From positions 979,001 through 1,043,000 of the forward strand of contig JARHVA010005355.1 in the NCBI GenBank assembly GCA_037957365.1: 64,000 bases of DNA, written 5' to 3'. The position numbers and the translations under genes were made by a program. Of the stretch, positions 36,058 to 48,865 are shown one piece after another. This DNA comes from Torreya grandis (Eukaryota > Streptophyta > Pinopsida > Cupressales > Taxaceae). The notes below the pieces were generated by a model, which was not told where the DNA came from, made no database searches, and saw only the letters and a program-made list of their open reading frames with translations. The stretch's first letter is position 1, and every line of letters begins with the position of its first letter.

Positions 36058-38274
36058 GATTTACTAGTATTTATGAACACATACATGGTGATTTCATATT
36101 TATATTTGGATTGGATGTGTGATCCAATATTATTTATATATGTTATATCATTTGACACTGTGTCAAATTTTTGCTTCTTTCATATCATGATCTTACTTGT
36201 TGTACTATATATTGCTTCTCTTATCATTTATTTTTGCATATAATTGTCTTTTCTTTATCATTGCTTTCCCTTCCCTTTTTCCTAGAGTTTTTGTCAAAAC
36301 TCTCTTTCTTGTATCTTTATGATTGTTTTGCTTCCTTATCCTTATTTTCATAGATAATTTATCATGATTATTTGGTTATAATTACCCTATTCCCCTTGTT
36401 TATTATTTCCCTTTACCATGTGATCAGTTAGAAAATAATCTATCTCATTATTAGCTCCCTTTACTAGTCCACTTTGGATCTCCTTTTTCCCTTCTTATTT
36501 TTGCAAACTATGTATATACATGATTGAGACTTAAGATCACATGCTAGTTCATTGTCAATCCTATGTGTCCAATTCAAACTTTGTTTTTGGTTATTTAACT
36601 TCCTTTAGCCTTAGCCTACAACTCATTCATGTGTATCACTATCTCTGTCATGATTGGTCAATCCAAATTTGTATGGAAGAGGAATATTAAAAATCCTTAA
36701 AAATAAATTTAAAATCCAAATCATTTAAAAAAAGGCAATGATATAAAAAGGCAAAAATATTCTTAAAATTCTAATCACACTAAAATATGTGATTCAAAGC
36801 ACATCTCCTTCTTCTAGTCGAAACTTAAACTCCATATTTGGCCTCATGGTAGAGATGAGGTCCTTTGGGGTGTGGTAGGCTAGTAGATTAGAAGAGGAGA
36901 ATTAAAATATATTTTAATTCTAACTAATTTCTCACGTAAGTACCTAATCTTTGTAGTAGACTGATGGCTCTGTAAGGGGTCCTGAAGAGTAGGGAACACA
37001 TTGTGGGAAGGTAGGTCCATTTCACTTTTCCTTGTACTAATATACATTAATGAGTTTATCTTAGTAGCATGCCTATTTTCATACAAAAATTTGTGTCTTT
37101 AAAGAGCATGTTTCTTTTTTACATAGATGATCACTAGTCACTTAGTGTCTTCTCATATTCTTAGTATGCCTTTAGCCTCCTAAGGTCTTCTCATAAGACA
37201 CCTAAGTATTGATTTTTACAATCCCTTTTTCACTCCTTATATCCCTTATTTTTCCTCTTGATATTTTCTATTTGGTGTATTGATCACCCCTCCCCCCCTT
37301 GGGATTTAATTTATGAGTTGCATTGTAAGACCATGAATAAGACTTGGCCATCCTCACAAATTACCATCTTTTCCTTCCTATTACCTATATCCTTGATTGC
37401 CAGATTTTCCTATTTATTCCACCCTAATGGTGTTATCTTTGTGAGTCATATTGTCAGACCATGGATAGGGCCCAACCCCTCTCAAAAAAAATTCCAATAC
37501 CCAAGTCACCATCTAAATTACATGTGTCAAATTTGAGATAAGATTCGATCAATTATGAAGTTATATGCAATTTTACATGCTTCCTATCTTGATATTTAGT
37601 ATGTTTTATGCTTCATTTTTGTTTCACCTTTTTATCTTCTTATTTTTTGAGTGCATTTAAGATTTCAACCATTTATTGAATTTTTTATACTTCTCAGCTT
37701 GAATTAGTATGACCAATTTAAGATCAATCTTTTGTAATTTTGTTTTTCTTTCATACTTCCTACCATGATTTAGTATGATTGATTGACTTAATTCATTTAT
37801 TTTTATTACCATTTGTGCCCTTTTTTATACCTTCCATTTTATTACTTTATTTTTCATACTTCCCAACATGCTATCTAGTATGATTTTACTTGTTTTAATT
37901 TGGTGTAAAACTCTTTCACATTGGTTTAAAAACAAATTCCTATTTACCATCTTGTTTTGCCTTTTATTATTTTTTTATACTTATTCATCTTTTTTATTAT
38001 GAATTTCCCATCTTGAAATAGTGTGTGATGAATTTTATCGATTAATAATATTTTTCCATGTCCTTTTTGCCTATTTATTTTTAACCATGCATGTGTTTTT
38101 TATAATTCTAGAAAAGAAACCACATCTCATATATTTACTATAGCATATATAACAAAGATAAATACATGTGCTATAAATAAATATATCCTAAGCATCCACA
38201 ACCTTAACCATAATGAAAAACTAAACTAATCCATAAAGACAACATACATATCCAACAACAAAATGCCAAAATAA
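36058..38274. other. Non-coding zone of the gypsy-type element
   Basis: About 2.2 kb, T-rich on the plus strand, without recognisable RT, RNase H or integrase motifs on either strand. Short frames (36,171-36,353; 36,880-37,086; 37,258-37,536) have no domain similarity. Confidence 0.5.

Positions 38275-38369
<95 letters not shown>
38275..38369. repeat. Compound (CT)n(TA)n microsatellite
   Basis: About 10 CT units followed by about 37 TA units, uninterrupted. Confidence 0.95.
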
Positions 38370-38372
<3 letters not shown>

Positions 38373-38937
38373 ATGAGTTTAATACAAAATAATACAACCA
38401 TATAAAATTCCCTAGATCTATGGATGGGTCCCATCTTATATATCTTTTGGCTTGGCCATGCTACCTACTAAGGCCTTAATCTGAATCCTCTAAATAGTAC
38501 ACTATAAGGAGGCCATTCAAGATCTCAGTACCTCTACTTGTCGCTATAGGTGTGCTACTTACATCTATGAATCCATTAGCTGAGTCTAGATCTCTATTAT
38601 CTATGATACTATAGTCAAATGTGTAGCTCTCTCATCTTTTAGGTCCTACCATGCCTATATCTTCCCTACACCCATCACTACTGGTGGTTACATCCTCTCC
38701 CTTAATGATTGTATCTACCTTATTGCCTCTCTAGCTAATCTAAACCAACTTGCCTGAGTTGGGGTAGATGGTACACTCAAATCCTCTTATTTCATGGGGT
38801 TGTATGGATGTAGAGTCTTATCTAAGATGTCATGGAGTTCTCCCCTCATTAGGGACCTCCATCTCTCCTCCTTATCATCACCTACACCTTCAAAAACATG
38901 CAAGATGGATATTAGATCACTTTCATATCTCATAATA

Positions 38938-38940
<3 letters not shown>

Positions 38941-38968
<28 letters not shown>
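38941..38968. repeat. (AT)n microsatellite
   Basis: Fourteen AT units inside the antisense-ORF region; it also creates the tail of a spurious plus-strand frame (38,794-38,982). Confidence 0.9.
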
Positions 38969-38970
<2 letters not shown>

Positions 38971-39299
38971 AAAAAAAATTGACCAATAAATTAACCATAT
39001 CTTATTACCTATCTATGTCTTAGCTACTATGGTCTTACCATTTGCATGACCATCTAACATAGTCTCCCCATTTATGTAACCTCCCATCACCTCCTCTATA
39101 GGCTACCTCCTTAACTCAAACCTAACTATTATAACTCATGTTAGTCTTAGCTTGCATCTAAGTTGTATCTCTATCATCTCCTTTGGCTCACCTATGGGGT
39201 CATCTAAGATGGTAATAGTCTCCACTCTCTCCTCCCTCTATCGATGTTGTGTTATCAATAGCTACTTCTCATATAAATTTGATGTTGGTAGTGGTACAT

Positions 39300-40485
39300 C
39301 TACTATCTCTACCTATGCATCCCTATCCTCCCACTCAACTCTTCATCATGCATGACCAATCCATGGTCGCTCTTGATGTGGCCTTAGTGTTAGCCTCACT
39401 ACTAATGGTCTAAGTCCTCTCCTCCCCCATGGATCCCTCACATGCCAAGCCCATTGATTGGGTATCAGTATTGGTGTCATCAAATGAGGTAGGCCCATCT
39501 ACCCTACCACCCATACCACTAGATGTGGCTCTCTCCACCAAAAATAGTGTCCAATAACCTCTATCTTCTCTATCACTAGTCTAATAATGTGCCAACTCAC
39601 TCATGTAGCTAATATATGCTCATATGGATGACACATGATGTTTGCATGTTTCACTAAATATATTTATAGCATGTGGTGCATAGACCATGCTACATAGTCC
39701 TCCCTCCATCTTCACACTTGAGTTGACCTATCATTGATCACATGGGGAAACCCAATCGGTCAGTATATAGGAAACCTCTCATAGATCCAATTTATTAGAA
39801 ATATGATTAGTCCCATAGTCCTCTACCCTCTAAATAACATCTCATATATATCATGTTCCAATTAGACCCAGATGATTGAACTAGGTCATATAGAACTCAC
39901 TCCTCCAATATCATCCTACTCAAGGTTACCATGAATAGTAGTACCTTGCCATCTGACTTGTGACATATCACTCACTATATCACAAGGCCTATCATAGCTT
40001 TTTTAATATCCATAATCTATGTTTTATAGACATCAAACATACTCACTCTCCTTCTTGGTAATATTATCTTTGATCTTATAGCTTACATGGTTAAGGCTCT
40101 CCTCTCCTCTAGACTATCTAGTACCCATACAGTCACCTGTGCTCCTACTATAAGTATCCCTAAGATGGCATAAACATCATACAACATGATAGACACCTCT
40201 ATTATATCCCCATCCACCTCCCATATGAAGGTGTTAGTCAATCATTCCTAATAATCAAAGAACATGACTAACAAGTCAACACTGAGGGGGATTTGACACA
40301 TCTCTACTATCCCGCTTAGACCTATGGATCCTAGTCTAGCCCTATCTCTATTTGATAACTTATCTAGTAAATCTAGTAACCATGTCGCATCCATAAGTCT
40401 ACAAAATCTCTATCATCCCTACACCCAATAAACAACAAAGGATATATCAATTCTTCCATGTCATGTATAATCAAAATACATTCTT
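39300..40485 (-). pseudogene. Antisense ORF resembling the plant mobile domain (PMD), decayed
   Basis: Reading the minus strand from ~40,485 downward gives a long coding-like frame: HDMEELIYPLLFIGCRDDRD, then FVDLWMRHG; one frameshift; LLDLLDKLSNRDRARLGSIG; then the diagnostic block LTNTFIWEVDGDIIEVSIML and YDVYAILGILIVGAQVTVW. This fits the PMD pattern 'W...T-H/N-T-F-h-(x)-GE-(m)T-(x)TL-DV-(x)-LGL-(x)-G'. Further down, FPIY..., WREDYVAWSM and MSELAHY precede a Ser/Thr/acidic tail (to ~39,300). Several in-frame stops and at least two frameshifts show it is dead. PMD proteins occur in host genes (MAIN-type) and inside plant transposons and Tat-type retrotransposons; here it lies antisense between protease and 3' LTR. 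Confidence 0.7.
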
Positions 40486-41687
40486 TTTACATTTTTACAT
40501 TAAAAATAAGTCTACATTACCTTATTTTATTCATTTTAGTTTACTTTTAGTCTACTTAATCTTTCTTGACCTTACTTGGTCATTTTGGGCCATTCTAGCC
40601 CTCTTTTGACCTTTTACATGTTTTTTTGTATCATTTTAGCTCTTTGATCAAACTAGTTTGACCAAAATTTTCCTATCTTTTTGCTTGGTTAACTCAAAAA
40701 TATGAGTCAATCCCCCTTATTTTCCCCTCCCTAGTGTTGTGTTTCCATTTTGGCCCTTTCAGTCCACTTGAAAAATCCTAACTAGGCCTTTAGCCTGTAT
40801 ATTTTTTTTAGGGTTGACCCATACCTACTAGGTCTGCAATATGAATTCCACTTATTTTCTAGCCTACTAGGTTGACTAGGTTAACCCAGTGATTTTAGCC
40901 TACTGACCCCTTGCATTTTTTGAAAAAAGTGAAATTTTCTTTATTTTTGTCTAAACCCTCCAAACCCATTTCTTGTCTTGTTATTTTATACCCCTAAAAT
41001 CTAATTTTGCCTCATTTTGACATCTAGAAATGCTTAAAATTCATTTTTTTTGAAAATTCACTTAATTCAATACAAATTTCAAAAACTAGTTTGAGATTCT
41101 TAGTTGCATACTTGTAGTGCACTTGTTGCTGCATTTAGAGATCCTCCTCAACATGTTGTCTCCTCACCATCCTAGCTTGTTTTCTCTCCAAATCTCTTTA
41201 TCTCCTCTCTCATAAGTCAAAATAACAAATAATTTGTCTTTTGCCTTATTTAAAAACACTTTTCAAAATGTAAATCTTTTAATTATTATCCTATAGATTC
41301 CTTATTTTGATTATATCTTTGTTTCTACTCATCTATTTTTTAAATCATAAAATGCATTAGATTCTTGATGATGTAGAGATTCTTTTCCACTATCTTATTC
41401 TTATACTCCAAAATTTTTATTTTTGTCTATTTTTTGCACTAACTTCTACAGGTTCATCTAGTGTTTTCTATATTGGACACATTCACATTTATTATAGTAT
41501 ACTTCATTATCTATGGCACTAAGATAACTTAAAGGTATTCATTTTTTAATTTAGTCCTTTCATTTATCTTATTTTATGCCTACTGTACTTTACTTAGTAT
41601 CAATGTTATGTGTTATCATGTTATTTTCTCAAAGCACCATCCCATGTTGCACTTATGTGACACATGATGAGCTTTGAATGGGGCATA
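40486..41687. other. 3' non-coding part of the gypsy-type element
   Basis: T-rich 1.2 kb with more TTGACC-type words (40,660; 40,814; 40,870-40,890). GAATGGGGCATA at 41,676-41,687 may be a weak polypurine tract before the LTR. No coding domain recognised. Confidence 0.45.
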
Positions 41688-42914
41688 TGTATACACAAAA
41701 TATTTTCAAAATTTTATTAATTATTGACACTTCATATCTTTTAGGAACCTATCAAGTCTCAATCTCTCTGAGTGCATACCTTAGAGAATGCATCGGGATA
41801 GGGGTGGGTAGACCATCGATGCTTCATAAGATTGTTATCCCTTTTGTCACTTTCCATCTACACACTTGTCTCCTAAAATTATTTACCGTAAGATTATTCT
41901 TCTCAGTCTTACCTATCCCAATATTTTCCTCTTTCCATTCTTCCTTTTCTTTCCTTAACACCCTTTTGGAATATCATTTATACTAGGTCGACTGGGTTGA
42001 GCTAGTATAATTTAAGGGTATTTTTCACTTTCTTGGTTTGTTATCATTTTGGCTGACCTAGCTCAGACTTAGTGATTTATCCCAAAAAACACACTAGGTT
42101 AATTGGGTTGAACTTGTATATCTTATGTTATTTGAATGATTTAGGGCAAGATCCTCCTATATATACAAGCTCATTTCTCACCATTTCATAAGAGAAAAAT
42201 TTATTAGCAAAGAAGTGCAAGTGAACATCTGCTTATTGACCATTATAATTGAGGAATAAAGCTTAGGGTTCCATATTTTCTTTGGATATATGAATCTTGT
42301 ATTATGGAGAAATATTTTATATGCTTAAATATGTTGTGTAGCTTAGAGTTGATTTATCTTGGTTATCCTTACATACCATAACAATCTCTTGTGAATCACC
42401 TTGGCCAAGGCAGAGATTGAGGCTCAATGGGTTCATCTTCAAAGGTAAGTATTCCTAACTTTATTTATTATTTATAAGAGTAGATAGATAATGCATTTAT
42501 ATTATTCTCTCCATGTATTTAGGATTCTATATACATTAACATGAGTATATGTCTTCTAATACATGTTTAGTTTAGTTGTTTGTTTTATTATTTTTAACCC
42601 TCACTTTGTGTCACAAAATTTGGTGTTCACTAGATTATATTTTAATTTATTGATATTAGAATAAAGTGAATATTTTAAATCTTAGGACTCCATTAGGGTT
42701 GTTGTGTGATTGTGTTAGACTATAGCTTTTAAACCTTTCTTAGTATGATGTGTTGTGATAAGTGATACAAGTGATCCCTTAATCAGGTCTAGTGGATCTT
42801 CATTTTGGTCATACTCCTGCTTAATGAGTGTATCTCAATTAAAAATATATGTGTGATCTATCTTATCTAATCTAGGATTAATTCATCAACATGATGCATT
42901 TCTAATTTCATACA
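41688..42914 (+). repeat. 3' LTR of the gypsy-type element
   Basis: 1,227 bp, TGTATACACAAAATATT...TTTCATACA. It pairs with 28,448-29,651. Several of the TTGACC motifs of the 5' LTR are mutated here. The frame 41,678-41,986 is the counterpart of the one in the 5' LTR and reflects LTR homology, not a gene. Confidence 0.95.
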
Positions 42915-42919
42915 CTTGT
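42915..42919 (+). repeat. Target-site duplication CTTGT, right
   Basis: Matches 28,443-28,447 and immediately follows the terminal TACA of the 3' LTR. Confidence 0.92.
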
Positions 42920-43603
42920 TAAATTCAATCATATGGCCATATGCCTATATAATGTGGATGAGTATTCCATTATTTTGTATATATTATAAATGTAAACTTT
43001 TTAGTTCCTATTCATCATCATACTTGTCAAAAATGCCATGGAGTAGTCATAATATTGACATGTTATACTCATCAGGAGCTACACAAGGTAGAAATAGTAT
43101 TAACTTAATGCACATCATTCTTGCTAGGATCCCTAAATATTTTTCTCTAGAATAAGAAAAAAACACTCTCTAGATTAGATAGATGTGCATAGGGAGTGGA
43201 AGATTTTGTGGAACTCTCCTTGGTCATTTATTTTGACTTGTATGATGATCTTATGTGCTCTTAGGAGGTAGTGAAACTTTCACTGAGATATGTGGGACCC
43301 TTCAAGATAAAAAAAGTGGTCAGTCTTATGGTATATAGACTTATATTGATGGTTCTGAATCTTGGGGTGGTCAGGAGAAGAATAAACCTTATTTGCATAG
43401 TAGTGAAATGACATAGAGTAGGGTCTTATGAGACCAATACTCTAGGATTAATGTAACTTGAGGGAACTATGGTGAGTTATATAAGTAATTTTTCATTTAT
43501 TTGCTTAATTAGATAGTATATATCATGTTATTAATTTGCTAAATATTGTTTTAATTCAAAACTTATGTTTGAGTAAGAGTTATCAAGGATGATGATTAGC
43601 TTT
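42920..43603. other. Non-coding interior of the giant element, right part
   Basis: About 0.7 kb joining to 28,442 once the nested element is removed. No recognised coding; the 79-codon frame 42,916-43,155 begins inside the TSD and has no domain similarity. Confidence 0.5.
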
Positions 43604-43615
43604 AGGGGAGAAGGA
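43604..43615 (+). promoter_or_regulatory. Polypurine tract of the giant element
   Basis: AGGGGAGAAGGA directly before TGTTACATC of the 3' LTR, as expected for plus-strand priming. Confidence 0.9.
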
Positions 43616-45535
43616 TGTTACATCTTGATTCCTCACCAAACAAACTTTCTAGATTATCTGTGAATATCTACAATTATTAAATTCAATTTTGATTATATTT
43701 ATGACTAAGCTAGATATTTATTCTATTATAGGATAGTAGAATGTTGCTTAGTTAGATAATGATACATGATTGCCTACTATGAGTTAGAATAATATATGAT
43801 TTTATGTTTTGAATATATTAATTTATTATTATAATTATATTATTGATTTATGTTTATCATGAGATATGATATAATTACTTGTGTGTTATGAGGTGGATGT
43901 AGGAGAAGTCATCCCTCGAGCATGCCAGAGTGAGAGAATCATCAGAGAGGATGATGTAGATGAAGACATCGAAGGTCTACAGAGAGCTGACAAAACTCTG
44001 CATGCACACCACCATTATTAGCATATGTTAGAATGCATTGAAAATGGTTTTCTAATAGTTGTGTTTATTTCTACTTGCTTTGGAAAGTCAATTTCTATAG
44101 TTTGTTGGTATAATTTAGTTGCTTAATTAATTGATATATTTTATCATTTAAACTAGTGAAATTTTTATTAGAAAAATTAGATTTAAAATCTAAATTATTA
44201 GTAATTTATAAAATTATCATTTAAATTTCTATAACATTATAGATGTTAATTAATTTAATAAAATTATGGATTTTCTCTATTTTATATTAAAATAAATAAA
44301 AATAGAATTAGCCATAAAAAAAGAAAAAGACAAAAAAAGGAAATAAAAACAAATAAATTAAACCTGGGATTCTTACTTGTGCACCAAGGAAGGTTGGTTA
44401 AAATAGAAAAAAAATAAATTTTAATTAAATCTCATAATTTATGAAAAAGGGAGATAAAAAAAATAAAAATAAATAAATAAAATGATCTAAAATTAAGAAA
44501 ATAAATTTGTTTAAAAAAAAACTACACCAAGTTTAGGAAGAAAGCTTTTGATGAATAAAAGAAGATCATATATAAATGCAAAGAAAAGTAAATACTAGAT
44601 TTATAAAATTAAAAAAGAATTAAATATATTAAAAATAACTAAAACAAAAAAATGAAAGAGAAAAACAAAAAAAATAAAATCTTTAAAACAAAGGTAAAGG
44701 CCTATGCCTATTTTATATAGGTGGAAATTAAGAATAATTTTTTTATCATAAGTATTTTTGGGAATCAAAAATTGGAAGGAAATGAAAAAGTTGTAGCTTT
44801 ACCAAAGCAAGACAAAAAAAGGTATAAAAAAAGAGGCAAATAAGTAATGACAAGTAAAACAAAATAAGTTTTGATTATCATGTAGGCAATGTTTTAAAAT
44901 CAAATTTATGATCATAATTTAATTTCTTAATTTAGCTTATTTTTATATGACTAAAATTAGTCGAGTACCTAGTAAAAAAATTAAAAAATATGGCTGCATA
45001 AAATCTAAATTCGTAGGGTATTGGAAAATTTTCTTATATATTCATTTTGGCAAAAAAAATAGAATGATTAAATTAAATACCAAAAAATAAAAATAAAAAA
45101 ATATCTTATATATTTGTTTTGACAAGGTATGCATAGTAGAGGAAATTGGTCTTGAATAGAAAATAACCCTATAGGGATTGGTCGTAGTATTCTAAATACC
45201 ACATCTAGTTATTCGACATTGACATAACTATTCAACTTAGAGAATAGGGAACATAACACCTTCATATTACCCATAAGTTCAAGTATACGTTTAACTTTCC
45301 TTACCAACTATGCTTTCCAGACTTGTTATGTTCTTATTATGACATTTCCAAAAATGAAGTGGGTGTAACCAATAAAAACCTTTTTCCTCAGAATTATCTA
45401 TATTCCATGTTTTGACTATGAGAGCTTATTTAGATTCATTAAGAGAAAATGTAATATAAGGAAGGCCTTTAATGTATTTAAAGTGAAAGGCCTTATAAAT
45501 GTAGGAATTTAAAGGTGAAGCCGCCATACTTAAAC

Positions 45536-45537
<2 letters not shown>

Positions 45538-45630
<93 letters not shown>
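45538..45630. repeat. (AAT)31 microsatellite
   Basis: Thirty-one uninterrupted AAT units. The homologous site in the 5' LTR (23,478-23,489) has four. It causes a spurious poly-tyrosine frame on the minus strand. Confidence 0.97.
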
Positions 45631-48091
45631 TTATTGAGATCATTTCATGTTTTGATCTGGAAGAATTGCATCCACTTTTTGATATATGTAGAATATTCAT
45701 GCATGTAATATCATTTTTTGATGCCATTAAGGCTAACAATCTGGTGAGGTTTGTCTTATCTAGGAAAAATTTAATGTCTAATGACTAACACATGAAAAAT
45801 TTTGTGGAAGAGATTTTTTATGAAATATTTTTTATATGACATCTCCATTGGGATCTAGTATTAACAATAAGAGTTATGTAGAAGACTACATCTGATGTTT
45901 ATTTAAGAAATTTCAAATAGAAATCAAGCCATATGAAGAGACCCAATTGAGAATTATAATTAACTAAGCTAGTTATGGTAATTTGAAGGTAGTGTGAATG
46001 TTCTAGTTTACCATTCCATAGTGGCATTGGTGTATTTTTTTATAATAGTGACAAATGCTAATAAACTAAATAAATGAGTGTCAATAGTTTAACTAATGGG
46101 ATATTTCCTTTTCTAATTTAGAAAAGATTATTAATCCATAGATCCAAAATCTCCAAGTGTTATTTCCAAGAGGATTGTGGATTATTTAATCAAGGGATTT
46201 TTAAATATGGAATTTAGTGTAAATGCTGATCAAGGAAAAGTTTTTAGAAAAAAAATAGGGACAAGGTTGTTTATATTATTAGGTTGAATCACTTATAAAC
46301 TACAATAATAGCTAAATATATTTAAAGTAAATAAAAGAGGATAGTTCTTGTTATATGGGTTTAAGTTCGTGAAATTTGAACCTCATATTATTAGACTTAT
46401 ATAGAAGCTCCAAAATTGATTATGAATGATTGTGAGATTTTTAAAAATAGTCAACCTTTTTTGATATTAAATGGTTAAATAATATCATGAAAATATTCTT
46501 GAGAATATTAAAAAATTGTAGGTGTTATAAGTAGTCACCATATTGAGAATTCACCTAGTGTTTTAAATGAGGTATGGGAAGGATAGAAAACCCAACAAAG
46601 TTTTCATTGTGATGGGTATGGGTAATTTATCATATATAACTTGTGAGTAAAAATATGTAATGGAAAAGTAGCATTAAATAAATTATGTGTTGTTGAATGT
46701 GGAAACACAAGTGTTAATGTACCTATTAACATATATAAAAATGTAGGGGTGTATTTTTACAGTTATAGTTCCATGGGTAGAGTATTTACTATCTTGAAAA
46801 ATTATATATGATTAACTTAACAAATGCATACATTTAAACCCTTAAAATGTATATAAAATGCTATTTGGAATTATCTTATGTTTCATGTTTTACTATATCT
46901 ACACATGGATTTAAGTATGCAACATAAGTTCATAGTGAAAATGGTTGTGACTAAACTTATAGTTAAAAGTATGATTTTATCTAGTCATCAGGTGTCCAAG
47001 GCACTGAAACTATAACAATAATAAAGTAGTCTTCTAGAAAACAAAACAAGATATTTAAGTGAATGTTATAATGGGTTTATGAATTCTCTATTTCTTTGTA
47101 ATGATTAATTGATTGTTGGTTATATATTAAGTACTTATGTGTAGTAATTGATTATAAAAGTATTTGTTATATATAACATATAATGGTGTATCGTGATACA
47201 TACTTATAGAATGTTGCTTAAATACTAATAAATAGTTTAAACTTAGGGAATACCTAGGTGGTATAACCTCATATTTGCTTGATTGTTATGTATGTGCGTC
47301 ACTTGATTCTTAAAATATTAAGTTTAGATTATGTGTCATTATGTATTTGAGAACCTATGATAGTATGGGATATCATAGAGAACTATAATATAAAAGTATA
47401 TTTTACTTGGATGGTACATACTATAAATGTTATGCTTAGACATACATCTACCTCTGACTAATTTACTGTATACATGTTGGTTATTGCTATGGATAGCATG
47501 CTTTTTTGTAATAGTTGTTAAGACTTTGTATATGCATGCATGAAAACTTTGAGAGTTTAACAAATGCTATATTGGTATGTTATTGTGTTACATGGGAACT
47601 ATGAATCTCTTCATTATATATAGTTACTTGTGTAATTGCTTATGTTCCATGATTTTAACACTACTTTATATGATTATTTTTGAGAAAACTAGTAGTTATG
47701 TATTAGAATACTAGACTATGGTAATATGGGTTATCATAGGTGTCATATGTTTGAAAACAAATTATTATAGTGAAATATACAATTATGTATATTTTACCCA
47801 AGTGGTATAGACTATAGTCATTATTTCCAGTATGGGATAGAAATAATGTAAGATTCATTCATACATTTGATGAAATAAATATATGATTTGATTACTCTTA
47901 TATTTAGCTTCTGATTTGATTGTATATATTATTAAGATGTAAATTAAATAAATCTTGTGGTTGAATTATGTTTGACCAATCTATATTACTTATTTGGACT
48001 AAGGAGTGAGACGGACTTCACTAGCTTGCTAGTCTCATAATGACAAATAAAGGCAGTTCGATCAAGTGGTGTGTATGAATTTGATTGATCT

Positions 48092-48300
48092 TTAGTGAGA
48101 CATTATCATTTCATGAGTATGATTTACATGTTTGTGTGATATATTTTAATAAAATAGATTTCTATGACACACTGCATGTTTAGTTAAGAATCAAGTATGT
48201 TTAGTGAGACATTATCATTTCATGAGTATGATTTACATGTTTGTGTGATACCTTGTAATATAACAGATTTCTATGATACACTGCATGTTGAATTTAGAAT
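48092..48300. repeat. 109-bp tandem duplication in the 3' LTR
   Basis: TTAGTGAGACATTATCATTT recurs at 48,092 and 48,201, with matching sequence through ACACTGCATGTT. The 5' LTR has a single copy near 25,990-26,090. Confidence 0.85.
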
Positions 48301-48860
48301 CATACAACACATGGGTACTTGCTTGTCTTTATGGATTCCCACACCATCACCATCTACTCATCTGTGAAAGGACCATTACTTGATAGGATTATTGTGGGAA
48401 ATTTTTGGTTTGTGGTTAGTGTGGAAAAGAATTCAAATGATGCTCTCCCTCCCCATAATAGTACTACTTATCAAGATGAAACTTGAGAATACCACAGATA
48501 CTTGAGTTTAGGAGTTATGCTCTGGGGGAGCCATGCATCTATATTTACATTGTATTATATTGTATGAAGTATTACCATAAATATTTATAATTACTTGTTA
48601 TTGTCAATCAACAATGGTGGTTTTAGACTTATTTTGGTTGTATCTGAGTTAACGTAATTACTTTTTGTATTTATATTATGATGTGTACTCTCATGATATT
48701 AGAGATTAATATTATGTGATGTATTATGATTATTTATATTATCACATTGTATTTTTTTTTATGGTCTCTATATATTCTCATGGTATAATGTATATCTGGT
48801 ATATGCGTTAAATAAAAAAGAGCCATGTATTTCTATGTTTAACCCAATGGGGTTATTACA

Positions 48861-48865
48861 CAAAA
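48861..48865 (+). repeat. Target-site duplication CAAAA, right
   Basis: Matches 21,546-21,550 and follows the terminal TTACA. Confidence 0.9.

Larger units (their letters stand above)
28448..42914 (+). mobile_element. Nested 14.5-kb Ty3/gypsy-type element with gag-pro, antisense PMD ORF and no visible pol
   Basis: Bounded by 1.2-kb LTRs with perfect inverted ends (TGTATAC...GTATACA at the 5' copy) and a perfect CTTGT duplication. The interior holds a GTTGACC-rich leader, a long plus-strand gag-protease polyprotein remnant (31.2-36.06 kb), a non-coding zone with CT/TA microsatellites, and a decayed minus-strand ORF resembling the plant mobile domain. I find no RT, RNase H or integrase, so it appears non-autonomous. 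Gag and protease style, size and the extra antisense ORF suggest the Tat/Ogre branch of Ty3/gypsy (inference). Confidence 0.9.
21551..48860 (+). mobile_element. Giant LARD-like LTR retrotransposon, split by a nested element
   Basis: Two LTRs of 5,084 and 5,245 bp, perfect CAAAA target-site duplications, an initiator-Met-type PBS after the 5' LTR and a purine tract before the 3' LTR. After removing the nested gypsy element (28,448-42,914 plus one TSD copy) the interior is only about 2.5 kb and shows no gag, protease, RT or integrase. LTRs thus make up roughly 80% of a 12.8-kb unit, the layout described for plant LARDs (long LTRs, non-coding interior, mobilised in trans). It inserted into the satellite array. 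The LTRs differ visibly throughout, so it is old. Confidence 0.92.
43616..48860 (+). repeat. 3' LTR (5.2 kb) of the giant element
   Basis: Starts TGTTACATCTTGATTCC and ends GGGTTATTACA. The excess over the 5' LTR is explained mainly by a 31-unit (AAT) expansion and a 109-bp tandem duplication, partly offset by small deletions. Confidence 0.93.

Noticed and set aside
34390..41687. Search for RT, RNase H and integrase of the gypsy-type element
   Set aside because: No YxDD/FxDD box, RNase H TDAS-type motif or HHCC/DDE pattern seen on either strand by eye; reported as absent, to be confirmed by profile search.
45530..45739. Minus-strand frame with a long poly-tyrosine tract
   Set aside because: Product of the (AAT)31 microsatellite.
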